Of a DNA stretch of 35,435 bases, positions 1 to 9,500 are shown in pieces (within the stretch, counting starts at the first letter, position 1; each line of letters opens with the position of its first letter). The position numbers and the translations under genes were made by a program. This stretch comes from [Mycobacterium] manitobense (GTDB taxonomy: Bacteria; Actinomycetota; Actinomycetes; Mycobacteriales; Mycobacteriaceae): contig NZ_JACKSJ010000030.1 of NCBI RefSeq assembly GCF_025821665.1, positions 1 to 35,435 on the forward strand, written 5' to 3'. Below the pieces are notes generated by a model, which saw only the letters and a program-made list of their open reading frames with translations, made no database searches and had not been told where the DNA came from.

Positions 1-2
1 CG

Positions 3-1268
3 GCACGGCCGGCGCCCCGGCCCGGACGGCCCGCGCCGGTGGTCACCGCGCCGCCGGCCAGCGATCCGCACCGCTTCGGGCGGGTGGATCCCGACGGCAC
101 CGTGTGGCTGATCACCGCGTCCGGTGAGCGCACCATCGGCTCCTGGCAGGCCGGCGACACCGAAGCCGCGTACGCGCACTTCGGCCGTCGATTCGACGAC
201 CTGCACACCGAAGTGGCACTGCTGGAGACCCGGCTGGCGTCCGGCACCGGCGACGCCCGCAAGATCAAGTCGGCGGCCGCGGCCCTGGCCGAGACCCTGC
301 CGACGGCGCACGTCCTGGGCGACGTGGACGCGCTGGCCGTCCGGCTCGCGGCGATCGCCGAGCACGCCGACGAGGCGTCGCAGGCCGAGAAGGCCCGTCG
401 CGAGGAGCACCGGGCGGCGCAGCTCGCCCGCAAGGAGGCGCTCGCCGCGGAGGCCGAGGAGCTGGGCGCCAACGCCACCCAGTGGAAGTCCGCGGGCGAC
501 CGGCTGCGCGAGATCCTCGACGAGTGGCGCACCATCAGCGGGCTCGACCGCAAGACCGACGACGCGCTGTGGAAGCGGTACTCGGCGGCCCGTGAGACGT
601 TCAACCGGCGGCGCGGTTCGCACTTCGCCGAGCTGGATCGCGGCCGCGCGGGCGCCCGCCAGACCAAGGAGGCGCTGTGCGAACGCGCCGAGGCGCTCGC
701 CGAGTCCACCGACTGGGGACCGACCAGCGGGGCGTTCCGCGATCTGCTCGCCGAGTGGAAGGCCGCCGGGCGGGCTGCCAAGGACGTCGACGACGCACTG
801 TGGCAGCGCTTCAAGGGCGCGCAGGACCGGTTCTTCTCCGCCCGCAACGCCGCCACGTCCGAACGCGACAACGAGTTCAAGGCCAACGCCGCGGCCAAGG
901 AGGCGCTGCTGGCCGAGGCCGAGCGGATCGACGTGACCGACGTGGATGCCGCGCGTGCGGCGATGCGCACCATCGGCGACAAGTGGGATGCGATCGGGAA
1001 GGTGCCGCGTGAGCGGAGCGCCGACCTGGAACGGCGGATGCGCGCGGTCGAGAAGAAGGTCCGCGACGCCGCGTCCAGCGGCTGGTCGGACCCCGAGGCG
1101 CAGGCCCGCGCAGATCAATTCCGCACGCGAGCAGAACAATACGAGCGGCAGGCGGAGAAGGCCGCCGCGGCGGGGCGCACCAAGGACGCCGAGCAGGCGC
1201 GGGCGAACGCCGAGCAGTGGCGGCAGTGGGCCGAGGCCGCGGTCGAGGCGCTGGGCAAGCGGCGCTAG
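3..1268 (+). CDS. DUF349 domain protein, 5' partial
   Basis: Alanine/arginine/glutamate-rich helical protein with about three tandem DUF349-type repeats, each built around a tryptophan and an Asp-Asp-x-Leu-Trp signature (for example DDALWKRY, then DDALWQRF, then a degenerate repeat around GDKWDAIG), followed by a coiled-coil tail rich in EQAR/EKAAA segments. It corresponds by synteny and composition to M. tuberculosis Rv2731. The molecular function of bacterial DUF349 proteins is not settled, so none is assigned. The reading frame is open to the left edge and encodes a Pro/Ala/Arg-rich stretch there. The GTG at 39 is the first start inside the window, but the true start is probably upstream and outside it. 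The stop codon overlaps that of the convergent membrane-protein gene by 3 bp. Confidence 0.8.
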   Translation, partial: ARPAPRPGRPAPVVTAPPASDPHRFGRVDPDGTVWLITASGERTIGSWQAGDTEAAYAHFGRRFDDLHTEVALLETRLASGTGDARKIKSAAAALAETLPTAHVLGDVDALAVRLAAIAEHADEASQAEKARREEHRAAQLARKEALAAEAEELGANATQWKSAGDRLREILDEWRTISGLDRKTDDALWKRYSAARETFNRRRGSHFAELDRGRAGARQTKEALCERAEALAESTDWGPTSGAFRDLLAEWKAAGRAAKDVDDALWQRFKGAQDRFFSARNAATSERDNEFKANAAAKEALLAEAERIDVTDVDAARAAMRTIGDKWDAIGKVPRERSADLERRMRAVEKKVRDAASSGWSDPEAQARADQFRTRAEQYERQAEKAAAAGRTKDAEQARANAEQWRQWAEAAVEALGKRR

Positions 1269-1861
1269 GTCGCGGGAGGGCCGTCCGGTTCGTCGCCGAA
1301 GTCGTCCAGCAGTCCCTTCTGCTGACCCTCGGCGGCCCGGCGGCGGCGTTCCTCCTCGGCGGCCAACTGCACCGCCGTGCGCGACCACACCACCCTGGCC
1401 CAGTGGAACGTCAGGACGATGACGGCGATCCAGCCGATGACGAGGCCGATTCCGGGCCCGGGATACTGCTCGGCCGCGGTCTGCCTGGACCACACCGCGA
1501 GCATCCCGATCGGGCAGGCGACCGCCGATCCCGCGAGGGCGACCCACGCGACTGCCCACCGCCGGGTCAGCAGCGCGAGCATCGAGAAGCCGACCGAGAA
1601 GACCAGCGCCAGCCACGTGAACACCCGCGACGGCAGCGACACCCCTTCGCTGACCGCGGTATCCGCGCCCACCAGCACGTCGAAACCCTTGGCGCCACCG
1701 GTGTGCGGAAGGATGAGCGACAGCAGCACCACGAACACCAGTACCGCCACCACGAGCGCCCTGGAGCCGGGCTCGAACTCACGCGCCATCCGTCGTTCGA
1801 CGTCCTCGATGTCGCCCTTGAACTGGTCGAAGCCGTTGCCGGGACCACTCGCGGCGCTCAT
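1265..1861 (-). CDS. Conserved membrane protein (Rv2732c-like)
   Basis: Protein of about 198 residues with a soluble N-terminus, then roughly four hydrophobic helices (one around [17 protein letters not shown], a pair around [15 protein letters not shown] and [19 protein letters not shown], and one around [17 protein letters not shown]), and a charged Glu/Arg-rich C-terminal tail. It resembles the mycobacterial transmembrane protein encoded just downstream of miaB (Rv2732c). Start choice: the ATG at 1861 forms a 4-bp ATGA overlap with the miaB stop (1858-1860), indicating translational coupling in one operon. An ATG at 1870 is possible but less likely. Function unknown. Confidence 0.8.
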   Translation of the reverse strand: MSAASGPGNGFDQFKGDIEDVERRMAREFEPGSRALVVAVLVFVVLLSLILPHTGGAKGFDVLVGADTAVSEGVSLPSRVFTWLALVFSVGFSMLALLTRRWAVAWVALAGSAVACPIGMLAVWSRQTAAEQYPGPGIGLVIGWIAVIVLTFHWARVVWSRTAVQLAAEEERRRRAAEGQQKGLLDDFGDEPDGPPAT

Positions 1862-3387
1862 CGGCCGCACCCGTCCGATGTCGCCGCCTTCGGCGGGGCG
1901 CCGATGCCCGGAATGCCAAGGCCCACACCCGTGCGGGGTCGCCGTCCCTCGGCGTGGGCGTCGCCGGCACGGGTCCGGCGGTGCGCGAGCAGGCCGGCGT
2001 CGGCGATCAGGTGATGGGGCGCGGCGCCGGTTACGGTCGTGGTGACGATGTCGCCGGGCCGGATGTCGGCCCCGCCCGGGGCGAAGTGCACCAGCCGGCC
2101 GTCGCGCGAGCGCCCCGACATGCGCGCGGTGCTCGCGTCCTTGCGTCCCTCACCCGTGGCGACCAGGAGTTCGACGGTGGTGCCCACCTGTGCGGCGTTC
2201 TCTTCCATCGAGATTCGCTCCTGCAACGCGATCAGCCGCTGATAGCGTTCCGAAACCACGTCTTTCGGCAGCTGGCCGGGCATCTCCGCGGCGGGTGTGC
2301 CCGGCCGCTTCGAGTACTGGAACGTGAAGGCGCTTGCGAATCGCGCCCGGGCCACCACGTCGAGGGTCGCCGCGAAGTCCTCTTCGGTCTCGCCCGGGAA
2401 TCCGACGATCAGGTCGGTGGTGATCGCCGCGTGCGGAATCGCATCGCGCACGCGGTCGATGATCCCGAGGAAGCGGTCGGCGCGGTAGGACCGTCGCATC
2501 GCGCGCAGCACCCGGTCGGACCCGGATTGCAGCGGCATGTGCAGCGTCGGGCACACATTGGGCGTCTCGGCCATCGCCTCGATCACGTCGTCGGTGAACT
2601 CGGCCGGATGCGGAGAGGTGAACCGCACCCGCTCCAGCCCGTCGATGTGTCCGCACTCGCGCAGCAGCTTCGCGAACGCCCCGCGGTCGCGCGGCAGCCT
2701 CGGGTCGGCGAACGAGACTCCGTAGGCGTTGACGTTCTGACCGAGCAGGGTGACCTCGAGCACGCCCTGGTCCACCAGCGAGCGCACCTCGGCCAGGATG
2801 TCGCCCGGGCTGCGATCCACCTCTTTGCCGCGCAGCGCGGGCACGATGCAGAACGTGCAGGTGTTGTTGCAGCCTACCGACACCGAAACCCATGCCGCAT
2901 AGGCGGATTCGCGCGCCGCCGGAAGCGTCGACGGGAACTCCCGCAGCGACTCCTCGATCTCGACCTGGGCGACCCTGTTGTGACGCGCGCGCTCGAGCAA
3001 CGCAGCCAGCGAACCGATGTTGTGGGTGCCGAAGACCACGTCGACCCACGGGGCCTTGCGCAGCACCGCGTCGCGGTCCTTCTGCGCCAGACAGCCGCCG
3101 ACGGCGATCTGCATGTCGGGATCGGCCTGCTTGCGTGGCGCCAGGTGACTGATGTTGCCGTAGAGCTTGTTGTCGGCGTTCTCGCGCACCGCGCAGGTGT
3201 TGAAGACCACCACATCGGCGTCGGCCCCCTCGGCCGCGCGCCGGTATCCGGCCGCCTCGAGAAGACCGGCCAGCCGTTCGGAGTCGTGCACGTTCATCTG
3301 GCAGCCGTAGGTGCGGACCTGGTAGGTGCGTACAGCAGGGCCGGCGGCGCTGTCCGCCGCCGCCTCCCGCGTCACCATCGAAGTCAC
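1858..3387 (-). CDS. miaB: tRNA-2-methylthio-N6-dimethylallyladenosine synthase MiaB
   Basis: Radical-SAM methylthiotransferase that adds the 2-methylthio group to i6A37 of tRNAs reading UNN codons. Order of domains: N-terminal UPF0004 domain with the three Cys ligands of the auxiliary 4Fe-4S cluster (in [14 protein letters not shown] and GGCLAQ), then the radical-SAM CxxxCxxC motif (GCNNTCTFC), conserved GQNVNAYG and [15 protein letters not shown] segments, and a C-terminal TRAM domain ([14 protein letters not shown]). About 510 residues, as in M. tuberculosis Rv2733c. The start is uncertain: GTG at 3387 or ATG at 3378. The ATG at 3411 would add a poorly conserved leader. Divergent from gluA; the downstream membrane-protein gene overlaps by 4 bp. 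Confidence 0.95.
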   Translation of the reverse strand: MTSMVTREAAADSAAGPAVRTYQVRTYGCQMNVHDSERLAGLLEAAGYRRAAEGADADVVVFNTCAVRENADNKLYGNISHLAPRKQADPDMQIAVGGCLAQKDRDAVLRKAPWVDVVFGTHNIGSLAALLERARHNRVAQVEIEESLREFPSTLPAARESAYAAWVSVSVGCNNTCTFCIVPALRGKEVDRSPGDILAEVRSLVDQGVLEVTLLGQNVNAYGVSFADPRLPRDRGAFAKLLRECGHIDGLERVRFTSPHPAEFTDDVIEAMAETPNVCPTLHMPLQSGSDRVLRAMRRSYRADRFLGIIDRVRDAIPHAAITTDLIVGFPGETEEDFAATLDVVARARFASAFTFQYSKRPGTPAAEMPGQLPKDVVSERYQRLIALQERISMEENAAQVGTTVELLVATGEGRKDASTARMSGRSRDGRLVHFAPGGADIRPGDIVTTTVTGAAPHHLIADAGLLAHRRTRAGDAHAEGRRPRTGVGLGIPGIGAPPKAATSDGCGR

Positions 3388-3456
3388 GCGCCCATGGTAC
3401 GGGCAGCGCACCGGCGCCCGATCGTGCGGATTGATCAGTTCCCGGCATGCTGAGCG

Positions 3457-3468
3457 TTACCTGGGTAA
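3457..3468. promoter_or_regulatory. 12-bp palindrome and gluA -10-like site
   Basis: A perfect inverted repeat TTACC-TG-GGTAA lies 12 bp before the gluA ATG at 3480. A TANNNT hexamer (TAAGGT, 3466-3471) overlaps its right arm and ends 8 nt before that ATG, so transcription would give an almost leaderless mRNA. It could be an operator over the gluABCD promoter. The palindrome is short and could be coincidental. Confidence 0.35.
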
Positions 3469-3479
3469 GGTCTCCAGCC

Positions 3480-4265
3480 ATGGACAGCTCCGGCCGGGAA
3501 GCGCAGGTCGCCGATCCACCGCCGCAGACCGTGCCGATGATCGCAATGGAGCAGGTCAACAAGCACTTCGGCAGCCTCCACGTCCTCAAGGACATCAACC
3601 TGCGCGTCGAACGGGGCCAGGTCGTCGTGGTGATCGGTCCGTCGGGATCGGGGAAGTCGACGCTGTGCCGCACCATCAACCGGCTGGAGACCATCGACTC
3701 GGGCAACATCGCGGTCGACGGCCAGCAGCTACCCGACGAGGGACGCCGCCTGGCGCAGTTGCGGTCCGACGTCGGCATGGTGTTCCAGTCGTTCAACCTG
3801 TTCGCGCACAAGACGATTCTGGAGAACGTCACGCTGGCGCCGATGAAGGTGCGACGGCTGGCCAAGGACAAGGCCCGCACCGAGGCGATGGCGCTGCTCG
3901 AACGGGTCGGCGTGGCCAACCAGGCCGACAAGTACCCCGCCCAGCTGTCGGGTGGGCAGCAGCAGCGGGTCGCGATCGCGCGGTCACTGGCGATGACGCC
4001 CAAAGTGATGCTCTTCGACGAGCCCACCAGCGCGCTGGACCCCGAGATGATCAACGAGGTGCTGGCCGTCATGGCATCGCTGGCATCCGACGGTATGACG
4101 ATGCTCGTGGTGACCCACGAGATGGGCTTCGCCCGGCGCGCGTCGGACCGCGTGGTCTTCATGTCCGACGGCGCCATCGTCGAGGACGCCGAACCCGCGG
4201 AGTTCTTCGACAATCCGCAGACCGACCGCGCCAAGGACTTCCTCGGCAAGATTCTCCACCACTGA
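3480..4265 (+). CDS. gluA: Glutamate ABC transporter ATP-binding protein GluA
   Basis: ATPase subunit of a polar amino-acid importer of the HAAT/PAAT family (GlnQ/GluA type), 261 residues. Visible motifs: Walker [10 protein letters not shown] (about residues 53-61), Q-loop region [13 protein letters not shown], signature LSGGQQQR, Walker [13 protein letters not shown] and the switch histidine in VVTHEMG. It starts a four-gene operon with the binding protein and two permeases; this gene set and order match the gluABCD glutamate uptake system of Corynebacteriales. Glutamate specificity is inferred from that match. The ATG at 3480 is preferred over the ATG at 3447 because the promoter-like sequence lies between them and the extra 11 residues look non-coding. 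Confidence 0.9.
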   Translation: MDSSGREAQVADPPPQTVPMIAMEQVNKHFGSLHVLKDINLRVERGQVVVVIGPSGSGKSTLCRTINRLETIDSGNIAVDGQQLPDEGRRLAQLRSDVGMVFQSFNLFAHKTILENVTLAPMKVRRLAKDKARTEAMALLERVGVANQADKYPAQLSGGQQQRVAIARSLAMTPKVMLFDEPTSALDPEMINEVLAVMASLASDGMTMLVVTHEMGFARRASDRVVFMSDGAIVEDAEPAEFFDNPQTDRAKDFLGKILHH

Positions 4266-4292
4266 TTCCCGGCGAAAGGAAACCCAAGACCC

Positions 4293-5126
4293 ATGCCGTC
4301 CCTCTCCGTGCCCTCCCGGTGGCGCGCCGCCGGTGTCGTCGCCCTCGCCCTCGCCCTGCCCTTCGCCGCGACCGCATGTGGCGGCGGCGGTGGCAGCGGT
4401 GACAGCGACAAGATCGTGATCGGCACGAAGTTCGATCAGCCCGGCCTCGGGCTGCGCAACCCCGACGGCAAGCTGACCGGCTTCGACGTCGATGTCGCCA
4501 CCTACGTCGCCGGTGAACTCGGCTACGCCCCGGACAAGATCGAGTGGAAGGAGGCGCCGTCGGGCCAGCGCGAGACGCTCATTCAGAACGACCAGGTGAA
4601 GTACATCGCCGCCACCTACTCGATCACCGATGCGCGCAAGGAGAAGGTCGACTTCGCCGGGCCGTACCTGCTCACCGGGCAGAGCCTGCTGGTGCGGGAG
4701 AACAACACCGACATCACCGGGGCGGCGTCACTGCAGAACAACAAGAAGCTGTGCTCGGTCACGGGATCCACTCCGGCGCAGAAGATCAAGGACGAATACG
4801 CCGGCGTGCAGCTGCAGCAGTACGACACGTACTCGGCCTGCATCGAGGCGCTGAAGAACGGCGCCATCGACGCGGTGACCACCGACGAGGTGATCCTCGC
4901 CGGCTACGCCGCGCAGCAGCCAGGCCAGTTCAAGATCGTCGGCGACACCTTCTCCGAGGAGCGCTACGGCGTCGGGCTCAAGAAGGACGACGCCGAGCTG
5001 CGCACCAAGATCAACGACGCGCTCGAGAAGATGGAGTCGAGCGGCGCCTGGAAAGAGGCGTTCGACAAGAATCTCGGTCCGGCGGGGATCACGGCGCCCG
5101 CACCGCCGAAGATCGACCGGTACTGA
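4293..5126 (+). CDS. gluB: Glutamate-binding lipoprotein GluB
   Basis: Extracytoplasmic solute-binding protein (SBP family 3) of the glutamate importer, 277 residues. It has a lipoprotein signal peptide: basic start, hydrophobic core of alanines and leucines, and a lipobox ending in Cys29 (TAC), followed by a glycine-rich linker. The mature part shows typical family-3 features: GTKFDQPGLG at the start, GFDVDVATYVA, a TYSITDARKEKVDFAGPY segment that contributes to the ligand pocket, and GAIDAVTTDEVILAGYA. A purine-rich ribosome site (GAAAGGA) precedes the ATG. It lies 27 bp after gluA and 21 bp before gluC. Confidence 0.92.
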   Translation: MPSLSVPSRWRAAGVVALALALPFAATACGGGGGSGDSDKIVIGTKFDQPGLGLRNPDGKLTGFDVDVATYVAGELGYAPDKIEWKEAPSGQRETLIQNDQVKYIAATYSITDARKEKVDFAGPYLLTGQSLLVRENNTDITGAASLQNNKKLCSVTGSTPAQKIKDEYAGVQLQQYDTYSACIEALKNGAIDAVTTDEVILAGYAAQQPGQFKIVGDTFSEERYGVGLKKDDAELRTKINDALEKMESSGAWKEAFDKNLGPAGITAPAPPKIDRY

Positions 5127-5147
5127 GCCGGAGGTCTGGCCCGGGCC

Positions 5148-5828
5148 GTGGACGTCTTCACCCAGTACCAGGACCAGATCTTCGCGGCGTTCTGGATCAC
5201 CATCAAGCTGACGCTGTACTCGGCGATCGGCGCGCTGATCCTCGGCACGGTGCTGGCCGCGATGCGGCTGGCACCCGTGCCGGTGCTCAACTGGCTGGGC
5301 ACCTCCTACGTCAACGTGGTGCGAAACACGCCGCTGACGCTGATCATCCTGTTCTGCTCGTTCGGTCTGGGTAACACGCTGGGCATCACCCTGGTCGACG
5401 CCGAATCGCTGACGTCCATCGCCGACAGCGGATTCCGGCTCGCGGTGGTCGGATTGACCGTCTACACGGCGTCGTTCGTGTGCGAGACCGTGCGCTCAGG
5501 GGTGAACACGGTGCCGCTCGGGCAGGCCGAGGCCGCGCGGTCGCTGGGCTTCTCGTTCGGCCAGAACCTCCGGTTCATCCTGTTGCCGCAGGCGTTCCGG
5601 TCGGTGATCCTGCCGCTCGGCTCGGTGCTCATCGCGCTGACCAAGAACACCACGATCGCCTCGGCGATCGGGGTGGCCGAGGCGGCGACGCTGATGAAGG
5701 TGATGACGGAGAACACCGCGGCGCTGCTCCTGGTGGGATTCATCTTCGCCGTCGGATTCGTCATCCTGACGTTGCCGATGGGCCTGGTGTTCGGTTGGCT
5801 CGGTAAGCGATTGGCGGTGCGACGCTGA
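5148..5828 (+). CDS. gluC: Glutamate ABC transporter permease GluC
   Basis: Inner-membrane permease subunit of the HisMQ/GlnP type, 226 residues, with about five hydrophobic helices and the EAA loop that contacts GluA (QAEAARSLGFSFGQ, followed by LLPQAFR). It begins with GTG at 5148, preceded by a GGAGGT ribosome site at 5130-5135; the spacing of about 12 nt is a little long. Its stop overlaps the gluD start by one base (TGATG). It pairs with GluD to make the membrane channel for the substrate delivered by GluB. Confidence 0.92.
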   Translation: MDVFTQYQDQIFAAFWITIKLTLYSAIGALILGTVLAAMRLAPVPVLNWLGTSYVNVVRNTPLTLIILFCSFGLGNTLGITLVDAESLTSIADSGFRLAVVGLTVYTASFVCETVRSGVNTVPLGQAEAARSLGFSFGQNLRFILLPQAFRSVILPLGSVLIALTKNTTIASAIGVAEAATLMKVMTENTAALLLVGFIFAVGFVILTLPMGLVFGWLGKRLAVRR

Positions 5829-6709
5829 TGAGCACCGCCTCGGTGTTGTTCGACGCCCCCGGTCCCCGCGCCCGGATCCGCAACGCGATCGCGACGCTGA
5901 TCGCCGCGCTGATCGCGGTCGCCGTGATCGCCGTCGTGCTGTGGCAGTTCTGGAGGCAGGGGCAGTTCACGGCCGCGAAGTGGGAACCGTTCCTCACGCC
6001 GAACCTGTGGAAGACCTACCTGCTGCCAGGGATTCAGGGCACGTTGACCGCCGCGGCACTGTCGATCGTGCTCGCCCTGATTCTGGGGTTCGTGCTCGGT
6101 GTGGGCCGGCTGTCGCTGCACCCACTGATCAGCTGGCCGTGTGCGGTGTTCGTCGAGATCTTCCGTGCCATCCCGGTGCTGATCATGATGATCTTCAGCT
6201 TCGCCGCGTACGGCATCTACGACGTGGTGCCGTCGAAATACCAGGCACTGGCCGGAGTCGTCACCGGGCTCACCCTCTACAACGGTGCGGTGATCGCCGA
6301 GATCGTCCGCGCCGGGGTCAACGCGCTGCCCAGCGGGCAGGCGGAGGCGGCGTCGGCGCTCGGCCTGCGGTGGGGCCAGACGATGCGCGCGATCCTGCTG
6401 CCGCAGGCGGTGACATCGATGCTGCCGGTGCTGGTGTCGCAGATGGTGGTGGTGCTCAAGGACACCGCGATCGGCTACCAGATCCTGTTCCTCGAGGTCG
6501 TCCGCCAGGGCACCAACATCGGGTCGGCGTACAGCAACTACATCCCCGCGCTGATGGTCGTCGCGGTGATCCTGATCGCCATCAACTTCGCGCTGTCGGC
6601 GTTCGCGACGCGGCTGGAACGCCGCATGCGCCGGTCTCATCGCGGACCCGCACCGCTGCACGCCGACGCGGTCGAACAGGAGGGCGCGCCCGGCGCCAAG
6701 GCGGTGTAG
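5828..6709 (+). CDS. gluD: Glutamate ABC transporter permease GluD
   Basis: Second permease of the importer, 293 residues: a short cytoplasmic N-terminus, a first helix (ATLIAALIAVAVIAVVLW), a periplasmic segment, then the permease core with the EAA loop (QAEAASALGLRWGQ, then LLPQAV). The basic C-terminal tail (RLERRMRRSHRG) and an extra 25 polar residues lie on the cytoplasmic side. It is longer than GluC, as is usual for GluD. Last gene of the operon; a small hairpin follows at 6739-6755. Confidence 0.92.
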   Translation: MSTASVLFDAPGPRARIRNAIATLIAALIAVAVIAVVLWQFWRQGQFTAAKWEPFLTPNLWKTYLLPGIQGTLTAAALSIVLALILGFVLGVGRLSLHPLISWPCAVFVEIFRAIPVLIMMIFSFAAYGIYDVVPSKYQALAGVVTGLTLYNGAVIAEIVRAGVNALPSGQAEAASALGLRWGQTMRAILLPQAVTSMLPVLVSQMVVVLKDTAIGYQILFLEVVRQGTNIGSAYSNYIPALMVVAVILIAINFALSAFATRLERRMRRSHRGPAPLHADAVEQEGAPGAKAV

Positions 6710-6738
6710 CTCGGGCGATCGTGAAGCTGTACTGAACG

Positions 6739-6755
6739 ATTCCCGTAGCGGGAGT
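6739..6755 (+). terminator. Small hairpin after gluD (weak)
   Basis: Seven-base-pair stem (one G-T pair) around CCCG-TAG-CGGG between the gluD stop and the next gene. It lacks a T-tract, so it is at best a weak terminator or a processing site; it is the only hairpin I see in this gap. Confidence 0.25.
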
Positions 6756-6795
6756 GTGGCGATCTTTGCCTGCGCGGTCGATACGTTGCCTCTCG

Positions 6796-7899
6796 ATGAC
6801 GACAACGACCACGCAGCCACGCCGGCCGGCAGGCCACGAATTCCTCTGGTACATCCCGAACACCGTGACCCCCGGGCACCGCGGCGACGACACCGCCGCG
6901 GGCTGGGGCAGCCTGGACTACTCGGTCGACCTGGCCCAGCGCGCCGAGCGGCACGGTTGGGCGGGCGCCCTGATCGGCACCGGCTGGGGCAGGCCGGACA
7001 CCTTCACCGTGGCGACCGCGATCTCGGCGCGCACCACGAATTTCACGCCGCTGGTGGCGATCCGGCCGGGGTACTGGCAACCCGCGCACTTCGCCGCCGC
7101 CGCCGCCACTCTGGCCGCGCTCAACGGCGGCCGGCTCTTCGTCAACATCGTCAGCGGCACCGACGACCTGGCCGCCTACGGCGACGGCGAATTCGACAAG
7201 TCACGCCGCTACGACCGCACACTGGAGTTCCTGCGCATCGTGCGCCGGTTGTGGCGCGAGGAGGACGTCACCTTCCACGGCGAGTACTACCGGTTGGAGA
7301 ACTCGACCGCACAGCCGCGACCGTTCGCCGCCGGGCTGCCGACGCCGAGGCTGTACTTCGGCGGGGCCTCACCCGCGGCGGAGGAGGTCGCGGCCGCCGA
7401 GGCCGACGTGCAGCTGTTCTGGGGTGAACCGCTCGACGGGATCGCCGAACGGATCGACCGGCTGCGGGCCCTGTCCGACAGGGTGGGCCGCGAACACCCA
7501 CCCCTGGAATTCGGCCTGCGGGTCACCACCCTGGTGCGAGAGACGTCGGAACAGGCGTGGCGGGACGCCGAGGCCAAACTCGCCGCGTTCGCCGCCGCGC
7601 CGGGAGAACTGCACCGCCGCGACCCCGGAGGCGCGGTGGGACAGCGCCGGCTGCTGGAGCTGACCGAACGCGGCGACGTCCTCGACTCGTGCCTGTACAC
7701 CGCACCCGGTAGACATGGTGGGGGCGGTGCGGGAACGACGTGGCTCGTCGGGTCGGCCGCCGAGGTGGGTGCGGCGCTGCAGAAGTACGCCGACCTCGGC
7801 GTCACCCACTTCGTGCTGTCCGACACTCCGTACGTGTCCGAGGTCGAGAGGATCGGCGAGCAGGTTCTGCCACTGCTCAAGTTGCCGGTCCGTCAGTGA
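6796..7899 (+). CDS. SsuD-like LLM-class FMNH2-dependent monooxygenase
   Basis: TIM-barrel flavin monooxygenase of the bacterial luciferase-like superfamily, 367 residues from the ATG at 6796. Its whole length tracks alkanesulfonate monooxygenase SsuD (segments FLWYIPN, NGGRLFVNIVSGTDD, PRLYFGGASPAAEEVAA, LFWGEPLD, LRVTTLVRETSEQAW, FVLSDTPY). SsuD releases sulfite from alkanesulfonates using reduced FMN. From remembered E. coli SsuD, residues Cys54, His228 and Tyr331 appear here as Trp (GTGWGRP), Thr (LRVTT) and Thr (LSDTP), so the substrate may differ. No ssuABC transporter or SsuE-type reductase is nearby. The in-frame ATG at 6754 would add an unrelated leader and was not used. Confidence 0.75.
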   Translation: MTTTTTQPRRPAGHEFLWYIPNTVTPGHRGDDTAAGWGSLDYSVDLAQRAERHGWAGALIGTGWGRPDTFTVATAISARTTNFTPLVAIRPGYWQPAHFAAAAATLAALNGGRLFVNIVSGTDDLAAYGDGEFDKSRRYDRTLEFLRIVRRLWREEDVTFHGEYYRLENSTAQPRPFAAGLPTPRLYFGGASPAAEEVAAAEADVQLFWGEPLDGIAERIDRLRALSDRVGREHPPLEFGLRVTTLVRETSEQAWRDAEAKLAAFAAAPGELHRRDPGGAVGQRRLLELTERGDVLDSCLYTAPGRHGGGGAGTTWLVGSAAEVGAALQKYADLGVTHFVLSDTPYVSEVERIGEQVLPLLKLPVRQ

Positions 7900-7908
7900 G
7901 GAGGCGCC

Positions 7909-8883
7909 GTGGCGCACATCGTGGTCTACGGGGCCGGCGCCGTCGGTGGCGTGATCGCCGCACGACTGCGCCTGGCCGGTGCCGACGTGTCGGCGGTGGC
8001 CCGCGGTGAACACCTGCGCGCCATCCGCTCGCGCGGCCTGACGCTCGTCACCGCGGCGGGCAGCCAGTCCGTCGACGTGCCCGCCGCAGCGGATGCCGGG
8101 GACGTCGACTGGACCGGCTCGCCATCGGTGGTGCTGGCCGTGAAGGGGCACCAAACGGCCGCGGCCCTCGACGATCTCGCGGCGCACGCGCCGTCCGGCA
8201 CGCCCATCTTCACCGCCCAGAACGGAGTGGCCAACGAGGTGGCAGCCCTGCGCCGCTTCGCCCACGTCTACGGGGTCAACGTGATGCTGCCGTCCGCGCA
8301 TCTGGAACCCGGCGTCGTCGTCCAGCAGAGTCATCCGGTGGCCGGGATCCTCGACGTCGGTCGGTATCCCCTGGGGCGCGACGACGCGGCGCGCACGCTG
8401 GCGGAGGCACTCACCGCGGCGCAGTTCGTCTCGGAGGTCCGCGACGACATCATGGCGTGGAAGCACCGCAAGCTCATCGTCAATCTCGGCAACGGCGTGA
8501 CGGCGGCGTTCCGACCGGGACCCGACGCCGACGAACTCGCCGACCGGGCGCGTCGTGAGGCCGAAAGGGTGCTCGCCGACGCCGGGATCGCCGTCGTGAC
8601 CGCGGAGCGTGACCGGGCCCGTCGCGGGGACATCCTGCGGGGGCGGGTGCGCGACGACCTCCTCGGCTCGACGTGGCAGAGCATCGCCCGCGGACGCGCC
8701 GACGTCGAGACCGATTGGCTCAACGGCGAAATCGTCCTGCAGGCCCGCCTGCACGGGCTCGATGCGCCCGTGAACGAGCTGATCCAGCGGGTCACCGCCG
8801 AGCATGCCCGCCGCGGCGGCGAGCCGCGCTCACTCGAGGCGGAACAGGCGCTGGCCACACTGCCTGCGGCGGTCGCGCACTAG
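7909..8883 (+). CDS. Ketopantoate reductase (ApbA/PanE) family protein
   Basis: NAD(P)H-dependent oxidoreductase, 324 residues. The N-terminal Rossmann fold begins at once with the dinucleotide loop (VVYGAGAVGGVIAARL); AVKGHQT and FTAQNGVANE follow, and the C-terminal helical domain contains the candidate catalytic lysine in AWKHRKLIVNLGN. The family includes PanE (ketopantoate to pantoate, CoA pathway), but many members have other substrates, so PanE activity is not certain. GTG start at 7909 with a strong GAGGAGG ribosome site at 7898-7904. It lies 9 bp after the SsuD-like gene, so the two are probably co-transcribed. Its stop overlaps the convergent gene's stop. Confidence 0.8.
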   Translation: MAHIVVYGAGAVGGVIAARLRLAGADVSAVARGEHLRAIRSRGLTLVTAAGSQSVDVPAAADAGDVDWTGSPSVVLAVKGHQTAAALDDLAAHAPSGTPIFTAQNGVANEVAALRRFAHVYGVNVMLPSAHLEPGVVVQQSHPVAGILDVGRYPLGRDDAARTLAEALTAAQFVSEVRDDIMAWKHRKLIVNLGNGVTAAFRPGPDADELADRARREAERVLADAGIAVVTAERDRARRGDILRGRVRDDLLGSTWQSIARGRADVETDWLNGEIVLQARLHGLDAPVNELIQRVTAEHARRGGEPRSLEAEQALATLPAAVAH

Positions 8884-9500
8884 ACGTTCGCCAGGTGGTA
8901 CCGCAGTTCGCCGTCGCACGGTGACAAGTAGCCGAACGAACGCCGTTCCGGCACAGCGCCGTCCGCGGCGGCGATCTCCGCATCGTCGGTCTCGAAGCCG
9001 ATGATCGCCCGCCGGAAGTCGACCTCGCGATAGACCTGCGCGCCGACGTCCGCGAGCCATCCGTCCAGCGGGGCGCGCCACGACAGCGACGACGGGCCGC
9101 CATCGTCGCCGAACGGGAAGCCACCGATGCGAGGATCAGTCCGCGTCAGCGCACCCATCGGGAGATACAGGTTGAGCCAGTCGGTCCCGTCACTCATCCG
9201 GATCGCCAGCCCGCCACACACCGACACCGCACCGCCGGGCAGGGTGAGCCGCCCGTGGAGGTGACCGAACCTCGACAACGACTCGACCGTCAGCGGCACC
9301 GCCTCCTGGTCGGCGGGCTCGCGGGTCCTGTCGGCGTAGCAGCCGTCGATGCCCGCAGCACGCCAGAGCGCGTCGAGCGCGCGGCCGAGTCGCGCGTCAT
9401 CACGATGCCCGATGTCGATGGACAGTTCGTAGAACCCGCCCGCCCAGTTGTCGCCGTCGGTGAACGCACCCGGATCGGCCTCGGCAGGAGAGCCGGTCAG
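8880..9500 (-). CDS. Hypothetical protein downstream of recX, non-canonical start
   Basis: Conserved-looking protein of unknown function, about 206 residues if translation starts at the CTG at 9500, which overlaps the recX stop as CTGA. The first standard start in frame is the GTG at 9299 (139 residues). However, the 66 codons upstream of it read like a normal globular protein ([28 protein letters not shown]) without stops, so the shorter version would lose real sequence. No ATG, GTG or TTG exists in frame between 9302 and 9570. The C-terminal part includes [13 protein letters not shown] and [13 protein letters not shown]. Translation is probably coupled to recX. No domain recognised. Confidence 0.6.
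   Translation of the reverse strand: MTGSPAEADPGAFTDGDNWAGGFYELSIDIGHRDDARLGRALDALWRAAGIDGCYADRTREPADQEAVPLTVESLSRFGHLHGRLTLPGGAVSVCGGLAIRMSDGTDWLNLYLPMGALTRTDPRIGGFPFGDDGGPSSLSWRAPLDGWLADVGAQVYREVDFRRAIIGFETDDAEIAAADGAVPERRSFGYLSPCDGELRYHLANV

Noticed and set aside
1954..3453. Long open frame on the plus strand opposite miaB
   Set aside because: Its translation has no recognisable motifs and is biased to His/Arg/Gly; it is the antisense shadow of the well-supported miaB.
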